DNA of 64,000 bases from Tessaracoccus defluvii. Its GTDB lineage: Bacteria > Actinomycetota > Actinomycetes > Propionibacteriales > Propionibacteriaceae. Of this stretch, positions 37,201-47,245 are shown piece after piece. A program made the position numbers and the translations under genes. Position 1 is the first letter of the stretch. Each line of letters opens with the position of its first letter. Under the pieces are notes generated by a model that saw only the letters and a program-made list of their open reading frames with translations, did not search any database and was not told where the DNA came from. The stretch spans positions 3,100,001-3,164,000 of the forward strand of contig NZ_CP060789.1 of the NCBI RefSeq assembly GCF_014489575.1. The letters are read 5' to 3'.

Positions 37201-37919
37201 CCCTGGGCCGTCGCTACCTCCGGGTCGAGCAGACCAGGCTGCCCGAGCCCCCGACCTATGTGCGGCCCGACGGCACCAAGGACGTCGTCGCCGCCCTCGG
37301 TACCGGCGCTTTCCTGCAGGTCGACGGTTGCCTCGCAATCGAGACGGAGTGCGCCCTGGCCGACGACGAGTACGCCCACCGGAGCCCTGGCGACGGCCTC
37401 GTCTGGACCCACACCGATGCCGACACGGCCGCCGGCTGGGGGCTCGCGGTGCGCGTCGACGCTCCCGGCCGCAGCTGGGACGACCCGTCGTCGGCGCCGG
37501 CGATGCACTACGTCGTCGATGTGGAAGAGGGCGGCGAGCACGAGGTCTGGTTGCTGATCAAGCAGAACGGATATGCCGATGACGACAGCGTCTGGCTGGC
37601 GGTCGACGGCGCCGTCCAGCCCGTCTCGGAGCAGCACTTCGGCGGCGACCTCTTCGGTTGGGACACGACCCAGCTCTGGCACTGGGTGGCGCTGTCGCGC
37701 GTGGCCCTGAGCCCCGGGCGCCGTCAGCTGTCGCTGATCGCCCGGCGGGCGGGGCTGCGGGTCGACCGCCTGTTCCTCACGCGCCACGACGAACTGCCGC
37801 CCGACGATGGCAACTGGGGTGCCAGCCCGCGGGAGGGACGACCGGTCGACCTGAGGCACACTACGAGCGACGCGCCCGCCGTCGAGGGCCGTTGCGCCGA
37901 GGAGGATGAACACCGATGA
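34266..37919 (+). CDS. GH115 alpha-glucuronidase
   Basis: This protein has 1217 residues and starts at GTG 34266. GH115 enzymes remove 4-O-methyl-glucuronic acid from xylan main chains by inversion. Family blocks: [20 protein letters not shown] and [11 protein letters not shown] (about 115-142), [11 protein letters not shown] (about 163-173), [16 protein letters not shown] (about 205-220), and the C-terminal half with two beta-rich domains (about 640-800 and 900-1217). No signal peptide, so it works on imported oligosaccharides. A 75-base palindromic repeat is inserted in frame at 36414-36488 without breaking the frame. The stop overlaps uxuA (ATGA), linking release of glucuronate to its breakdown. 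Confidence 0.93.
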   Translation: MHPYLCDDGGHLLASQGTATAIAVAPTESTAVLSAADALAADLRAVCGAEPTLQQTVSGARIVVGTLGFSPLVDDAVASGALAVDLLRDEAGDFRWEAFLIQAVGEALYVVGTDRRGTVFGIYDLCEAMGVSPWYWFGDVPVRTRPEVRFRAETRHADWPGVAYRGIFINDEEELERWAQEHTGDDTIGPETYARLFELVLRLKGNYVWPAMHVNAFNLDPANGRLADDLGVVIGSSHCDMLLRSNEHEFEGWAAYDYSLPGRNRDELIEYWRGSVRQNGGYEVSWTVGMRGIHDTGFSTAAIDGDDSLTEVGRHRARVDLLGRVIADQRRLLVDELGDRGRDCLQLFIPYKEVLPLYDGGLELPDDVTVVWANDNFGYVRRYPTGAELDRPGGHGLYYHSSYWSVPPRSYLATSSTPLALMRAELTKAWDHGIRRLWVDNVGGLKPLELETEFFLRCAWQAGKETTTSDVAGFVTTWFDANFSGGRGAEVGELYARYYRLNNQRKIEHLDGDAFSLTSDGDEAARRVRDLADIAARIASIAVELPIGERDAFLQLIGIKVHLAYLVAAQFAYADRSRLALAQGRPAAADAYTVRSKEYDACKRALLHSYNEILSDGRWSRMLEPESSPPPAMALAPAATPALTIGEPGLGVAVRGREQPGVGDGLVFWPDGRDTLWIDVFSTGAAGVPFEVSAEPWLKVSPSSGVLDPDVRLQVSVPELVEGPAPVRPFETLAGARSSGTVVITAAGQTVAVPVSIVATAPVPSDFSGSIEADGHISIDPSRPDGGSGWRVVPWLGRDHNDAVAATADAGALLEYRLFLHTPGAHTLELHRLPTLNSTGRIRVGISVDGGETIVVESPTTDEYRGDWEEAVLDNVERLSVQLPHLGGGGHVLRLHAVDEHVTLSKLIVHTAPVAPSNLGPSFSRHTDRPFEPTPDPDPGLPDALRASLLGLYRVDPAAVPPRPTLYVGGAAKVDPDQALGRRYLRVEQTRLPEPPTYVRPDGTKDVVAALGTGAFLQVDGCLAIETECALADDEYAHRSPGDGLVWTHTDADTAAGWGLAVRVDAPGRSWDDPSSAPAMHYVVDVEEGGEHEVWLLIKQNGYADDDSVWLAVDGAVQPVSEQHFGGDLFGWDTTQLWHWVALSRVALSPGRRQLSLIARRAGLRVDRLFLTRHDELPPDDGNWGASPREGRPVDLRHTTSDAPAVEGRCAEEDEHR
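36414..36488. repeat. REP-like palindromic repeat inside the GH115 gene
   Basis: GTCCCTGAG (36414-36422), CTTGTCGAAGGGCC (36423-36436) and GGCCCTTCGAG (36448-36458) and CTCAGGGACC (36479-36488) form nested inverted repeats (GGCCCTTCG/CGAAGGGCC and GGTCCCTGAG/CTCAGGGACC). The sequence is of the intergenic repeat class common in some actinomycetes. Here it is translated as [20 protein letters not shown], within a linker between domains near residue 717-741. Length 75 bases keeps the frame. No second copy was seen in the window. Confidence 0.75.
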
Positions 37920-38983
37920 AGATGGGTTTCCGCTGGTACGGAGCCGCCGACGACCCGATCCCGCTCGCGCACATCCGGCAGATTCCCGGCGTATCGCACG
38001 TCGTCGGGGCCTTGTTCGACCTGCCGGTCGGCGAGGTCTGGCCCGTGGAGAGGATCCGCGCCCTCGTCGACGAGGTAGAGGCGGCGGGGATGCGACTCGA
38101 GGTCATCGAGAGCGTCAACATCCACGACGACATCAAGATCGGCCTGCCCGGCCGTGACCGCTGGATCGCCAACTACATCGAGACGATCCGGAACCTGGCC
38201 ACCTGCGGCATCAAGGTCATCTGCTACAACTTCATGCCGATCTTCGACTGGGTCCGCACCGAGATGCGCCACGAACTGGCCGACGGCTCGTTCGCCCTCG
38301 CGTTCGACCAGTCGCTTGTCGAGGGCACGGCCGCCGATCTGCTGGAGCGGGTGCAGAGCCAGGCCGGAACGACGATGCTGCCCGGCTGGGAGCCGGAGCG
38401 GCTCGCCGACATCGAGGCACTGTTCGCGGCCTACGCCGACGTCGACGAAGCGCGTCTGGCGGCCAACTTCGAGTACTTCATCAAGGCGATCATGCCGGTG
38501 TGTAAGGAGGTGGACGTCCGCATGGCCGTCCACCCGGACGATCCGCCGTGGCCGATCTTCGGGCTGCCCCGCATCGTGAAGAACGCCGCCGACCTGCGCA
38601 GGATCGAGGCCTTCCACGACTCCCCGTACAACGGCTTCACGCTGTGCACCGGCTCGCTGGGCGAGAACCCCGACAACGACGTCCCGGCGATCATCCGCGA
38701 GTTCGTCGGCCGCGGCAAGGCGCCGTTCGTGCACGCCCGCAACATCAGGCACACGGCGCCGGGACGGTTCCACGAGTCGGCGCACCTGTCGAGCGAGGGA
38801 TCGCTGGACATGTTCGAGATCATGCGGGCCCTGCACGAGTCCGGGTTCGACGGGTATGTGCGGCCTGACCACGGGCGCGACATCTGGGGCGAGCGCGGCC
38901 GTCCCGGCTACGGGCTCTACGACCGGGGGCTGGGTATCGCGTACCTGACGGGGCTCTGGGAGGCGATCGGCAAGTCCTCGTAA
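37916..38983 (+). CDS. uxuA: Mannonate dehydratase
   Basis: This 355-residue TIM-barrel enzyme turns D-mannonate into 2-keto-3-deoxygluconate in glucuronate catabolism. Family blocks: [76 protein letters not shown] and [14 protein letters not shown]; the His and Cys residues there bind the metal. ATG 37916 overlaps the GH115 stop. It supports the idea that GH115 frees glucuronate inside the cell. Partner enzymes (isomerase, fructuronate reductase, KDG kinase) are not in the window. Confidence 0.95.
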   Translation: MKMGFRWYGAADDPIPLAHIRQIPGVSHVVGALFDLPVGEVWPVERIRALVDEVEAAGMRLEVIESVNIHDDIKIGLPGRDRWIANYIETIRNLATCGIKVICYNFMPIFDWVRTEMRHELADGSFALAFDQSLVEGTAADLLERVQSQAGTTMLPGWEPERLADIEALFAAYADVDEARLAANFEYFIKAIMPVCKEVDVRMAVHPDDPPWPIFGLPRIVKNAADLRRIEAFHDSPYNGFTLCTGSLGENPDNDVPAIIREFVGRGKAPFVHARNIRHTAPGRFHESAHLSSEGSLDMFEIMRALHESGFDGYVRPDHGRDIWGERGRPGYGLYDRGLGIAYLTGLWEAIGKSS

Positions 38984-38993
38984 AGTGTCCGGG

Positions 38994-39527
38994 CTACGGG
39001 TGCAGGGCCGCGATCGCGTCGGCGATCGCCACCATGTCCTGCATGAAGTCGGACGTTCCGCAGGCCACGCGGCCACCGGAGGAGACGACAGGGTCGAGCA
39101 TGTCGCTGGTTGTCATCGCGAAGCTCATACCTGAGCCGTCCACGACGATCAGCGCCTCGAGACCGTTCGCGTCCAGGATCGTCTCGGCCGTGTAGTAGGT
39201 GCCGGTCATGCCGTCGGGCAGCGGCTGTGCCGTCCAGTCCCCGACGCGGCCGGGGGCGTCGTCGAGTCCGAAGTCGGTGACAGGGGACCCGGGGGTTCCG
39301 CTGGTCTCCGGGGTCGTCTGGGGGCTGGGCGGGGAAGCGGTGGGTGTGTGGGAGATCACCTGGGGTGTGGCGAGGAGCCGGGGGAGGAGGAACGCCCCGG
39401 CACCGACGAGTGCCACCACCAGGAACGCGGCCAGCACGATCCATCCGGTGTTGTTGCGACGGGGAGGCGGTGGGGGTGGGTATCCCTGCCATCCCTGGGG
39501 CGGCTGCTGCCATTGCTGGTTCGTCAT
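38994..39527 (-). CDS. Membrane-anchored hypothetical protein with proline-rich N-terminus
   Basis: This 177-residue protein has a QPP/GYPPPPPP-rich cytoplasmic N-terminus (1-23), one transmembrane helix (about 28-52), a Ser/Thr/Pro linker (57-83) and an extracytoplasmic domain (84-177) with a single Cys (VACGTSDF). This layout is frequent among actinomycete surface proteins of unknown role. ATG 39527 has GAAGGGACCGGC just upstream. Convergent with uxuA, 10 bases between stops. Confidence 0.8.
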   Translation of the reverse strand: MTNQQWQQPPQGWQGYPPPPPPRRNNTGWIVLAAFLVVALVGAGAFLLPRLLATPQVISHTPTASPPSPQTTPETSGTPGSPVTDFGLDDAPGRVGDWTAQPLPDGMTGTYYTAETILDANGLEALIVVDGSGMSFAMTTSDMLDPVVSSGGRVACGTSDFMQDMVAIADAIAALHP

Positions 39528-39624
39528 GCCGGTCCCTTCGTGCGTCGAGGCAAGCCTACGAGGGGAGGGGGTCGGAGCTACTACGCGCAGGGGCGATGGC
39601 CTCCGAACCGTCTACTCTCGACCG

Positions 39625-40926
39625 GTGTCCAAGCGCCCAGCCCAGACCCAAGACAATGCCGCCCAACCTCGCACGCCCATCGACCGCGGGCACACCTACC
39701 CGACCCCGCTGTGGCTCGACCTCATCCGCTGGCTCTGCCACGGCCTGCTCTTCAGCGCCCTCGCCAACGCCGCCACCCTGCTCATCAGCGTCGTCGTGGG
39801 TATCGCCCTCATCGAGACGGAGGCGTTCGACCTGCCGTGGCGGGTGCGTGACGGTATCGATGAGTTCTTTCGGGCATTCCTCGGGGTTTCCGCGCTCGGC
39901 GGCGGGTTCGGTCTCGCCATCGTCTACGCCGTGGTCCGCGACATCCACGCCGCGCTGCTGCGCTGGCACCTCGGCCGGTTCACCGAGGAGAAGGCCAACC
40001 GTGCCCTCGTGCCGGTCGGCTGGCAGCGGGACTCCTACGTCACGAAGGAGGGCGACGGGTCCCTGCTCGGCCTGTTCCCAGGCCTGACGATCCTGGGATT
40101 CACGATCCTCGTCCTGGGGCCGATCGTGGGGATCACCGCCATCGTCGGGGCCTTTGACGGCGAGTCGTACGCTGGCCCGTCGGCGATAGCGGCCGTCGTG
40201 CTCATCATCGTCCCGCTCGTGGGGGCGGCCCTCCTGCGTAAGGTGCCTGAGTCGCGTGCTGCAAAGTTCTGGGGAACCGATAAGGCGGGCACCTTCGTGC
40301 CGGCCAACAAGAAGGGCGTCGCGTCGCCGGCCGTCGCGCGGCTCGCCGTCCTGAGCATCAAGGTCGACCGGATCACCACAGCCCTGGCTGTCACGGCGGT
40401 GAGCACCTTCGGCCTGACGATGGTGGCCACCATGATCGTGCAGCCCTGCCGCTACTGCGACCGGCGCGACCTCAACCGACTCGGCGAGAGCGTCGTCGCG
40501 TTCGTGGCCGGTTCGGCGGGCGTGATCCTCGCCGTGACGCTGATCCCGTGTGTCGTGATGCTGTTCGTCCACGCAATCCTGCGCTACCGGCTGCGCACGA
40601 CGCTCCTCGCCGAAGCCGCGGACGACAACGCCACCGTGCCGCCATGGGCCCTGCTCCACCATGTGCTGCTGCAGCAGGCCCCGTTGTTCTCCTTCTTTCT
40701 GCTCTTCCACATGCTCGGAAGCGTGATCGTCGAGATCGCCTGGACCGGGCTCATCCTCGAGGATCCGATCCTGGTCGTCGAGGAGGAGACGTGGTTCCTG
40801 GTCCTGCGGATCGGCATCGCACTGCTCGCCTGCGGTGCGTTCGCCTGGTGGTACGGCCGGGGCAACGCGGCCCGCCAGAAGGAGGAGCTGATGGAGCGCT
40901 GGGCCGGGACGCGCCCCCAGCGCTAG
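39625..40926 (+). CDS. Multi-pass membrane protein of unknown function
   Basis: This 433-residue protein has about eight hydrophobic segments (RWLCHGLLFSALANAATLLI, FLGVSALGGGFGLAIVYAVV, FPGLTILGFTILVLGPIVGI, AIAAVVLIIVPLVGAALL, AVTAVSTFGLTMVATMIV, VVAFVAGSAGVILAVTLI and others). GTG 39625 was chosen as the first good codon; no clear ribosome site, so perhaps leaderless. Codon use is ordinary. The stop (TAG 40924-40926) overlaps the stop of the convergent GH78 gene by four bases. No family recognised; it could be a stress or lipid-related permease, but nothing proves it. Confidence 0.72.
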   Translation: MSKRPAQTQDNAAQPRTPIDRGHTYPTPLWLDLIRWLCHGLLFSALANAATLLISVVVGIALIETEAFDLPWRVRDGIDEFFRAFLGVSALGGGFGLAIVYAVVRDIHAALLRWHLGRFTEEKANRALVPVGWQRDSYVTKEGDGSLLGLFPGLTILGFTILVLGPIVGITAIVGAFDGESYAGPSAIAAVVLIIVPLVGAALLRKVPESRAAKFWGTDKAGTFVPANKKGVASPAVARLAVLSIKVDRITTALAVTAVSTFGLTMVATMIVQPCRYCDRRDLNRLGESVVAFVAGSAGVILAVTLIPCVVMLFVHAILRYRLRTTLLAEAADDNATVPPWALLHHVLLQQAPLFSFFLLFHMLGSVIVEIAWTGLILEDPILVVEEETWFLVLRIGIALLACGAFAWWYGRGNAARQKEELMERWAGTRPQR

Positions 40927-43462
40927 GCGCCGATCCGGGCGGTGAAGCTGTGACGCCCGCTCGCCACCGTGGACTCCGAACCGTCCGGCAACACCACGGT
41001 GCAGGCGGTCGACACCGGCACCTCGACGTCGAGCGAGAAGATCCCGTCCCCGTCGATCCGCCACGACGACGACGCCCGCCCGTACGGCGTCTCCACCACA
41101 CCCTCCGCCGACGTCAGACCGCCGCCGACAAGGGGCGCGACCCGGAAGGTCCGGTAGCCGCCCGACGTCGGCTCGATGCCTGCGACGCGTGTGTACAACC
41201 ACTCCCCGACGGCGCCGGCCGCGTAGTGGTTGAAGGAGACCATGCCGCCCGAGTCATCCTTCCCGGAACCCAGGTCGTCGGTGTTGACGGTGCCGTCGGG
41301 CCGCAGTGCGTCCCAGCGCTCCCAGATGGTGGTGCCTCCGGCCTCGATCATGTACAGCCAGGACGGTGGGCCGGTCTGCAGCAGCAGATCGAACGCGGCG
41401 TCGACGTGACCGTTGTCGGAGAGCGCGAACAGGATGTGGGGGTGCCGGGGAAGCCGGTGCGGAGGTGCCCGCCAGCCTCGTCGATCAGCCGGAGCAGGTT
41501 GGCTGCCATGGTCGTCGTCTCCCGGCCTGTCGTCATGTCGAACCGCAGCGGCAGCACGTAGGCCGTCTGGAACTCCTTCGCCAGCGTGCCGGCGCCGTCG
41601 GTGAAGACGTTGCGGAACGCCGAGACGATCCGGCCGCGCAACGCCCGGTAGCGGGCCGCCTCCTCGGGTTCGCCGAGCAGGTCGGCGATGTCGGCGACGA
41701 TCCGGCACGAGTTGGCGAAGTAGGCCGTGCCGATCCAGCGACCCTTCGCGATCCACTCACGGGCCGAGCCGTCGGGGGAGGTCCAGTCGCCGAAGTGGAA
41801 GGGGAACCGCCAGATCAGTCGCCGGTCTCCCAGCGACGCCAAGCGTGACCACCACGCCGCCGCGTCGAGGAACCGCTTCATCGTCGGGTACGTGCGCCGC
41901 AGCAGGCCGAGGTCGCCGCGCGCGAGGTACTCAGCCCACGGCGCGAGCACGCACACGTCACCCCACACGGAGGTGGCCATGACAGGGAACGGGTTGCCCG
42001 AGCGCGGCACCACCATCGGGATCCCGCCACCCTTGCCCTGCTCCGCGCCGACGTCCCGCAGCCACTTCCCGACGAAGCGGCCCATGTCGAAGTTGTAGCT
42101 GGCCGTGGGGGCAAAGACGGCGTAGTCGCCCGTCCAACCCTCGCGCTCGTCCCGCTGCGGGCAGTCGGTGGGGATGTCGACGAAGTTGGAGCGGCCGCCC
42201 CACTCGATGGCGGACTGCAGCCGGTTCAGCCGCTCATCGGAGCAGGTGAAAGTGCCGGTCCGTCGGAGCTCGCTGTGCAGGACGAGACCCGTCAGTTCGA
42301 GCGCATCGGGTTCTATGCCCGTGACGCCGACGTACCGGAAGCCCATGTACGTCTGCCGCGGCGAGTAGGTCTGGTCGCCGTCGACGCAGGTGTAGGTGGC
42401 GGTCGCCTTCGCGGTGCGGAGCGACTTCACGAACAGTTCGCCGCCGACGAGGACCTCTGCGTGCCGGAACACCACGGTCTGACCGCTCCGGCCGCGGAGC
42501 CGGGCGTGCACGACGCCGGCGAAGTTCTGGCCGAAGTCGTAGATCAGCTCGCCGGTGGGAGTCACGCTGTGTGGGACCGGCGTCAGCCGCTGCTGCACCC
42601 GCGCCGGTGGGCCGTACTGGGCCAGGATCCGCGGCACGTGGCGTGGAGTCGTGACATCCGCAGGGCGCCAGGTCATCTCGTCAGCCGTGATCCGTGCGTC
42701 GACGGTCTCGCCGTCGTACCACTCGGCCATCTGCACCGGTCCGTCGAGCGAGACCTCCCAGCCGGGCCCGGTGGCGACGACGTCGCGGCCGCCGTCGACG
42801 TATTCGACATGCACCTCAAGCAGCAGTGCCTGACGGTCGGCGTAGAGCTTGTTCTTGCGGTTATACGTGTAGGAACCGACGGCCCAGCCGCCGGCGACCG
42901 TTGCCACCAGCACGTTGTCGTCGATGAGCCGGTCCGTCACGTCGTAGGTCTGGTACTGCAGCTGGTGGTGGTACGACGTGAAGCCCGGCGCGAAGTAGTC
43001 GTCGCCGACCTTGGCGCCGTTGAGCTCCAGCTCGTAGACGCCCAGCGCCGTGGCCTCGATCCAGGCGCGGGCGATCGGACGGCCCGCCGTGAAGCGGGTG
43101 CGGAACACCATCGGCACCGGTGACTGCTTCGTCGGGGTCTCGTAGGAGGCGTCGGTGATCCACAGGGCCGCCCAGGGTGCGCCGAGGCGACCGGTCCGGA
43201 AGCTGGTCTCCGCGGTGGCGGTGGTGCCGCTGGTGCCGGTGGCCTCGACGACGACCGTGTAGTCGGTGTGCGGTGCGAGGGTGCCGTCGTAGCGGATGCC
43301 GACCTGGTCGGTGGTGTCGTGAGTCCAGTCGCCGACGCGGATCCGCGCAGCAGCGAGAGCCTCGCCCTCGATGTCTGAGGCGAGGGAGAAGGCGAACGTC
43401 GGTGGCTCGTCGGTGATGCAGCCGTCCTCGAGACCGTCGACGGTGAGCCGGGTGATCCTCAT
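40923..43462 (-). CDS. GH78 alpha-L-rhamnosidase (second), frame broken near 41438-41442
   Basis: The protein has about 846 residues. An N-terminal Ig-like domain (1-120, ITRLTVDGLEDGCITDEPPT), beta-sandwich (LGVYELELNGAKV, DDYFAPGFTSYHHQLQY) and the helical barrel with DCPQRDEREGWTGD, and later GGTTIWERWDALRPDG carrying the two expected acidic catalytic residues. The frame breaks in the run at 41438-41442: one C on the coding strand restores FPGTPHILFALSDNGHVD and the stop at 40923. No signal peptide. It is the last gene of the MFS-GH3-GH78 operon (ATG 43462 overlaps the GH3 stop). Confidence 0.9.
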
Positions 43463-45867
43463 CGGGAGACCTTCCTTGCGCGGGTGAGTAGACGGCTGAC
43501 GCCGCGGACAGGGTGGCCTGCGGCGAGATCGGAGAGGCCGGCGGCGACGCGATGCGGGAGCACCCCGCCGGACGACATGACCATCACCCGCAACGACATC
43601 GACGGCATCATCCGCCAGACGAAGTGGGCGGACTTCACCCGGGCGTCCCGTTCGGGGCCCTCGGGGAGGGCGAGCGCCGTGTCCAGGTCTCGACGGACGC
43701 GTCCGACCACCGCGCGGTACATGATTCCGCCGAGGAGCGTCGCGCGGGAGTCGACCAGACGGGTCTGCATCGCCAGGTGACGGGTGGACGGCGCCGCAGG
43801 GATCGGTGCGCCGACGAGCGCGGCGAACTCGGCGGGGACGCTCTGGGGCGGTGTCGCGTAGGCGCGGTCGACGGACGCCGGGTAGGGGGAGCGCGACTCG
43901 ACGCCGTCCGTCACGGTGAGCGGTGCGGCGAGACGGATGTCGGTGGCTGAGGCGGCGACCTGGACTTCGTAGTCTCCGTTCTCCACCACCCAGCCGTGTC
44001 GAGCGACGTCCCAGTACGCCAGGTCCGTGAGCGGGAACGTCAATTCGACCCGCTCCGCGGCCCCCGCGGCGACGGCGACCTTCGTGAAGGCCCGCAGCTC
44101 CTTGTCAGCCTTGAATACGGCGCCGGCGTTGTTGCGCACGTAGAGCTGCACGACTTCGGCACCGTCGCGTGGACCGGTGTTGGCGATCGTGACCGTCACA
44201 TGGACCCGGCCTTCGCGGACCTCAACCGCCAGGTCGCGGTAAGCGAAGGTCGTGTAGGACAGGCCGTGGCCGAAGGGCCAGGCCAGATCCGTTCCGGCCA
44301 TGTCATGGAAACGGTAGCCGACGTAGATCGACTCGTAGTAACGGGCCACGGCCGACCGGTTCCAGTCGGCGGCGCAGCCCGCGTCGTCGGCGGTGCGGGG
44401 CCAGCTCTCGGTGAGCCGACCCGAAGGGTTCGCCTCCCCGAACAGCAGGCGGGCGGCGGCCTCGCCTCCGTTCTGGCCCGGCAGTGACAGCAGCAGCACC
44501 GCCGCCGCTTCGTCGGCCCGGGGGATGGAGACGGGTGCGCCCGCCGACACGACCAGCACCAATCTGGCGCCACCGTCGAGCAGGCGCCCGAGCAGCCTGC
44601 GCTGCCCGGCGGCCAGCGACAGGTCCGGCCGGTCGAATCCCTCGCTCTCCTCCAGATCACCGAGGCCACAGAAGAACAGAACCGTGCCCGCCCCGGCTGC
44701 CGCGGCGACCGCCTCGGCTTCGAGCGTGTCGTCCGGCTCCGCGTTCAGAGACCGGTAGCCAGGCGCGAACCGGTACTCGACGCCGCGGCGGTCGAAGGCC
44801 TGCCGTGGCGTGATGATCTCCGGCGGCCGGATGAGCGAGGAGCCCGCCCCCTGGAAACGCATCTTCTCGAAATGCTCGCCGATCACGACGAGACCTGCGG
44901 CACCAGAGGAGAGCGGCAGGACGCCGTCGTTGTTCAGCAGCACCGCGCCCTCGACGGCGACCCGCTCTGCGAGGGCGGCGTGCGCGGCCAGGTCGACGTC
45001 GCCACCTTGCCCGGCGGTGCAGCGGTCGGCGAGGGTGAGGACGCGGGCCACAGCGCGGTCGAGCAGTGTGTGCGGGAGCCGTCCGTCGCGCACAGCGGCG
45101 ACGATCTCAGCCCGGTTGTGCTCGACGCCGCCCGGCATGTCGAGTTCACAGCCGGCGGCGATCCCGGCGACGCGGTCGTTCGTGGCTCCCCAGTCGGTCA
45201 CGACGACACCGTCGAACCCCCATTCGTCGCGCAGGATCCCTGTCAGCAGGTCGCCGTGCTCCGAGCAGAACGTGCCGTTGAGCCGGTTATAGGCGCACAT
45301 GACGCTGGCAGGCTCAGCCTCGGTCACGACGCGCTCGAAGGCGCGCAGGTAGATCTCCCGTAGCGCGCGCTCGTCGACGATGCTGTCGCCGACGAACCGG
45401 AAGTCCTCGTTTGAGTTGGCGGCGAAGTGCTTGACGCAGGCCGCCACGCCCTCGCTCTGGACACCGGCGACGAAAGCGGCCCCGAACACCCCGCTGACAA
45501 GGGGATCCTCCGAGTAGTACTCGAAGTTGCGGCCACACAGGGGGCTGCGCACGATGTTGACGCCCGGCGCGAGCAGCACGTCGACCCCCAGGGCCGCGGC
45601 CTCCCGGCCGATGGCGGCGCCCACTTCCCGTGCCAGGTCCGGGTTCCAGGTCTTCGCCAGGGTGCCGGAGGTGGGAAACGCCGTCGACGGCTCGGCCTCG
45701 GCGAGGCCGAATGCACCGGCGTCGCGCTTGACCCTGCGGACGCCGTGTGGGCCGTCGGTCAGCGTCAGGCGCCGCACACCGAGGCGGGGCACCGCGTTGG
45801 TGTGCCAGGAATCGACCCCCTCGAGCAGCAGCGCCTTCTCCTCCAGGGTCAGCGGCGCCAGAGACAT
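43459..45867 (-). CDS. GH3 family beta-glycosidase of the LacI-controlled operon
   Basis: This 802-residue GH3 enzyme starts at ATG 45867 (MSLAPLTLEEKALLLEGVDS); the start overlaps the MFS stop (TGATG). The N-domain has LTLTDGPHGVRRVKRDAG and the nucleophile motif FDGVVVTDWGATNDR; C-domain follows, then an FnIII-like domain (VHVTVTIANTGPRDGAEVVQ). An extra 90-100-residue tail (about 705-802, RLVDSRATLLGGIMYRAVVG) extends beyond the usual end. No signal peptide. The frame is intact; a much longer upstream frame (to 46860) is antisense-type noise of the MFS region. Confidence 0.92.
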   Translation of the reverse strand: MSLAPLTLEEKALLLEGVDSWHTNAVPRLGVRRLTLTDGPHGVRRVKRDAGAFGLAEAEPSTAFPTSGTLAKTWNPDLAREVGAAIGREAAALGVDVLLAPGVNIVRSPLCGRNFEYYSEDPLVSGVFGAAFVAGVQSEGVAACVKHFAANSNEDFRFVGDSIVDERALREIYLRAFERVVTEAEPASVMCAYNRLNGTFCSEHGDLLTGILRDEWGFDGVVVTDWGATNDRVAGIAAGCELDMPGGVEHNRAEIVAAVRDGRLPHTLLDRAVARVLTLADRCTAGQGGDVDLAAHAALAERVAVEGAVLLNNDGVLPLSSGAAGLVVIGEHFEKMRFQGAGSSLIRPPEIITPRQAFDRRGVEYRFAPGYRSLNAEPDDTLEAEAVAAAAGAGTVLFFCGLGDLEESEGFDRPDLSLAAGQRRLLGRLLDGGARLVLVVSAGAPVSIPRADEAAAVLLLSLPGQNGGEAAARLLFGEANPSGRLTESWPRTADDAGCAADWNRSAVARYYESIYVGYRFHDMAGTDLAWPFGHGLSYTTFAYRDLAVEVREGRVHVTVTIANTGPRDGAEVVQLYVRNNAGAVFKADKELRAFTKVAVAAGAAERVELTFPLTDLAYWDVARHGWVVENGDYEVQVAASATDIRLAAPLTVTDGVESRSPYPASVDRAYATPPQSVPAEFAALVGAPIPAAPSTRHLAMQTRLVDSRATLLGGIMYRAVVGRVRRDLDTALALPEGPERDARVKSAHFVWRMMPSMSLRVMVMSSGGVLPHRVAAGLSDLAAGHPVRGVSRLLTRARKVSR

Positions 45868-47144
45868 CAACGGACCCCGCGGATCAGCAGCGTGACGGCG
45901 CCCGTGCCGAGGGCGATGACGGCGCCGGCCAGGAACAGCGCGGTGTAGTTCCCTCCGGTCGGGTCGTTCAACGCCAGCAGACCTGCGCCGAGCATGGGGG
46001 CGATCGCGCCCGACAGGGTCGCGGCGAGGTTGTAGGTGGCCATCCAGCGTCCGGCCTTGTCCCGCTCGGGAACCAGGTCGCTGGCCATCGCGACATCGGT
46101 CGAGCCGAACATCCCCGCGGCGCCGAGCACGAACATGACGGCGGCGAAGAACAGGCCGAAGCCGTCGGTAAACGCCATCAGGGTGAGCCCCACGGCCGTC
46201 AGCACCGACGACGTGACGACGAACAGCTTCCTGCGACGCATCCGGTCCGACAGGATGCCGGACGTGACGGCGAACCCCATCGTCACGAGGATGCCGATGC
46301 CGCCCACCAGGGCCAGGCGCTGGCCCGCCTCCTCGGCGGTGAACCCGAGCCGGTCGGCCAGGAAGTAGAGCTGGTAGGTAGTGAGGAAGGCCAGCGACGT
46401 CTGCATGAGGAGCTTGCCCAGCCAGACCAGCGAGAAGTCGCGGTGCTTGCGGGGGTCGAAGACGAGCATGCGGAAGGTCTCTCCCACCGACACCTTCTCG
46501 ACCGGCGCCGTCGAATCCGGGAAGACGAGCGAGTAGACCAGCGCGAACACGGCCAGGACCGCGATGGGTAGGACGAACAGCAGGATCAGGCTGCCGGTCA
46601 GCAGGCCTCCGATCGTGTAGCCGAGCACGCCTGCCAGCTGCGTGGCCACGCCGACGATGGCCCCGACGGTGCCGCGCTGGGCCTCCGGAACTCGCTCGGC
46701 GACCACCGGCGTGATCGCGGCGCCCACGCCGCCCCCGCCGGCGCACACGACCATCCAGCCGAGCAACAACACCGGGACCGATGCGGCCGAGGCGACGATC
46801 AGGGAGCCCGCGAGCACCACGAGGATGCCGCCCAGCAGCCAGGGCCTGCGCCGTCCCCACCGGGAGCGCGTCTGATCGCTGAGGACCCCCGCGAGCGGAC
46901 CGGTGAGGATCGAGACGATCGCGCCCACGGTCGCGACCATGCCGAGCACCGACGCCTTCGAGTCCGGGGCCAGCAACTGCACCTTGTACGGGAGGCTGAA
47001 GAGGGCCGGCATCATCACCGTCAGATAGAGGCCGAAGTTCATGAGACCGAACAGGGTGAGGAAAAGTCCCCCGACCTTCTGAGGAGCGGCCGCCTCTGGG
47101 GCGTCGCCGTCTACGGCGATGGTGGGTTCGTCGGTGGGTGACAT
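45867..47144 (-). CDS. MFS sugar:cation symporter (GPH-like)
   Basis: This 425-residue transporter with 12 predicted helices belongs to the major facilitator superfamily. The conserved cytoplasmic loop between helices 2 and 3 reads SDQTRSRWGRRRPWLLGG, typical of sugar importers of the GPH and related groups. ATG 47144 was preferred over the longer frame because GGAG stands 6 bases upstream. The transporter probably brings in the oligosaccharide cut by the downstream GH3 and GH78. Two LacI-operator-like sites lie just before its start, so it heads the repressed operon. Confidence 0.88.
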   Translation of the reverse strand: MSPTDEPTIAVDGDAPEAAAPQKVGGLFLTLFGLMNFGLYLTVMMPALFSLPYKVQLLAPDSKASVLGMVATVGAIVSILTGPLAGVLSDQTRSRWGRRRPWLLGGILVVLAGSLIVASAASVPVLLLGWMVVCAGGGGVGAAITPVVAERVPEAQRGTVGAIVGVATQLAGVLGYTIGGLLTGSLILLFVLPIAVLAVFALVYSLVFPDSTAPVEKVSVGETFRMLVFDPRKHRDFSLVWLGKLLMQTSLAFLTTYQLYFLADRLGFTAEEAGQRLALVGGIGILVTMGFAVTSGILSDRMRRRKLFVVTSSVLTAVGLTLMAFTDGFGLFFAAVMFVLGAAGMFGSTDVAMASDLVPERDKAGRWMATYNLAATLSGAIAPMLGAGLLALNDPTGGNYTALFLAGAVIALGTGAVTLLIRGVR

Positions 47145-47174
47145 GGGGACTCCGTCGTCTCGCAGTATTCGCAC

Positions 47175-47186
47175 TAGCGCGTGCTA
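47175..47186. promoter_or_regulatory. LacI operator site 1 upstream of the MFS operon
   Basis: TAGCGCGTGCTA (complement TAGCACGCGCTA), an almost perfect palindrome typical for LacI-family repressors with a central CG step. Two similar sites (47211-47222 and 48247-48258) share the core CACGCGC. It lies 31 bases before the MFS start. Confidence 0.65.
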
Positions 47187-47210
47187 CCTCCGGATGTTAG
47201 CCCGGCTCAC

Positions 47211-47222
47211 TAGCACGCGCAA
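47211..47222. promoter_or_regulatory. LacI operator site 2 upstream of the MFS operon
   Basis: TAGCACGCGCAA, the inverted form of site 1 with one change, 36 bases centre to centre from it. Paired operators at this spacing fit repression of the MFS-GH3-GH78 operon. Confidence 0.6.
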
Positions 47223-47245
47223 GCATATGGGATAGCGGGTGTCTG

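Noticed and set aside
45868-46860. N-terminal extension of the GH3 frame over the MFS gene
   Set aside because: The GH3 homology begins at 45867 and the extension is the off-frame reading of an MFS gene with clear helices.
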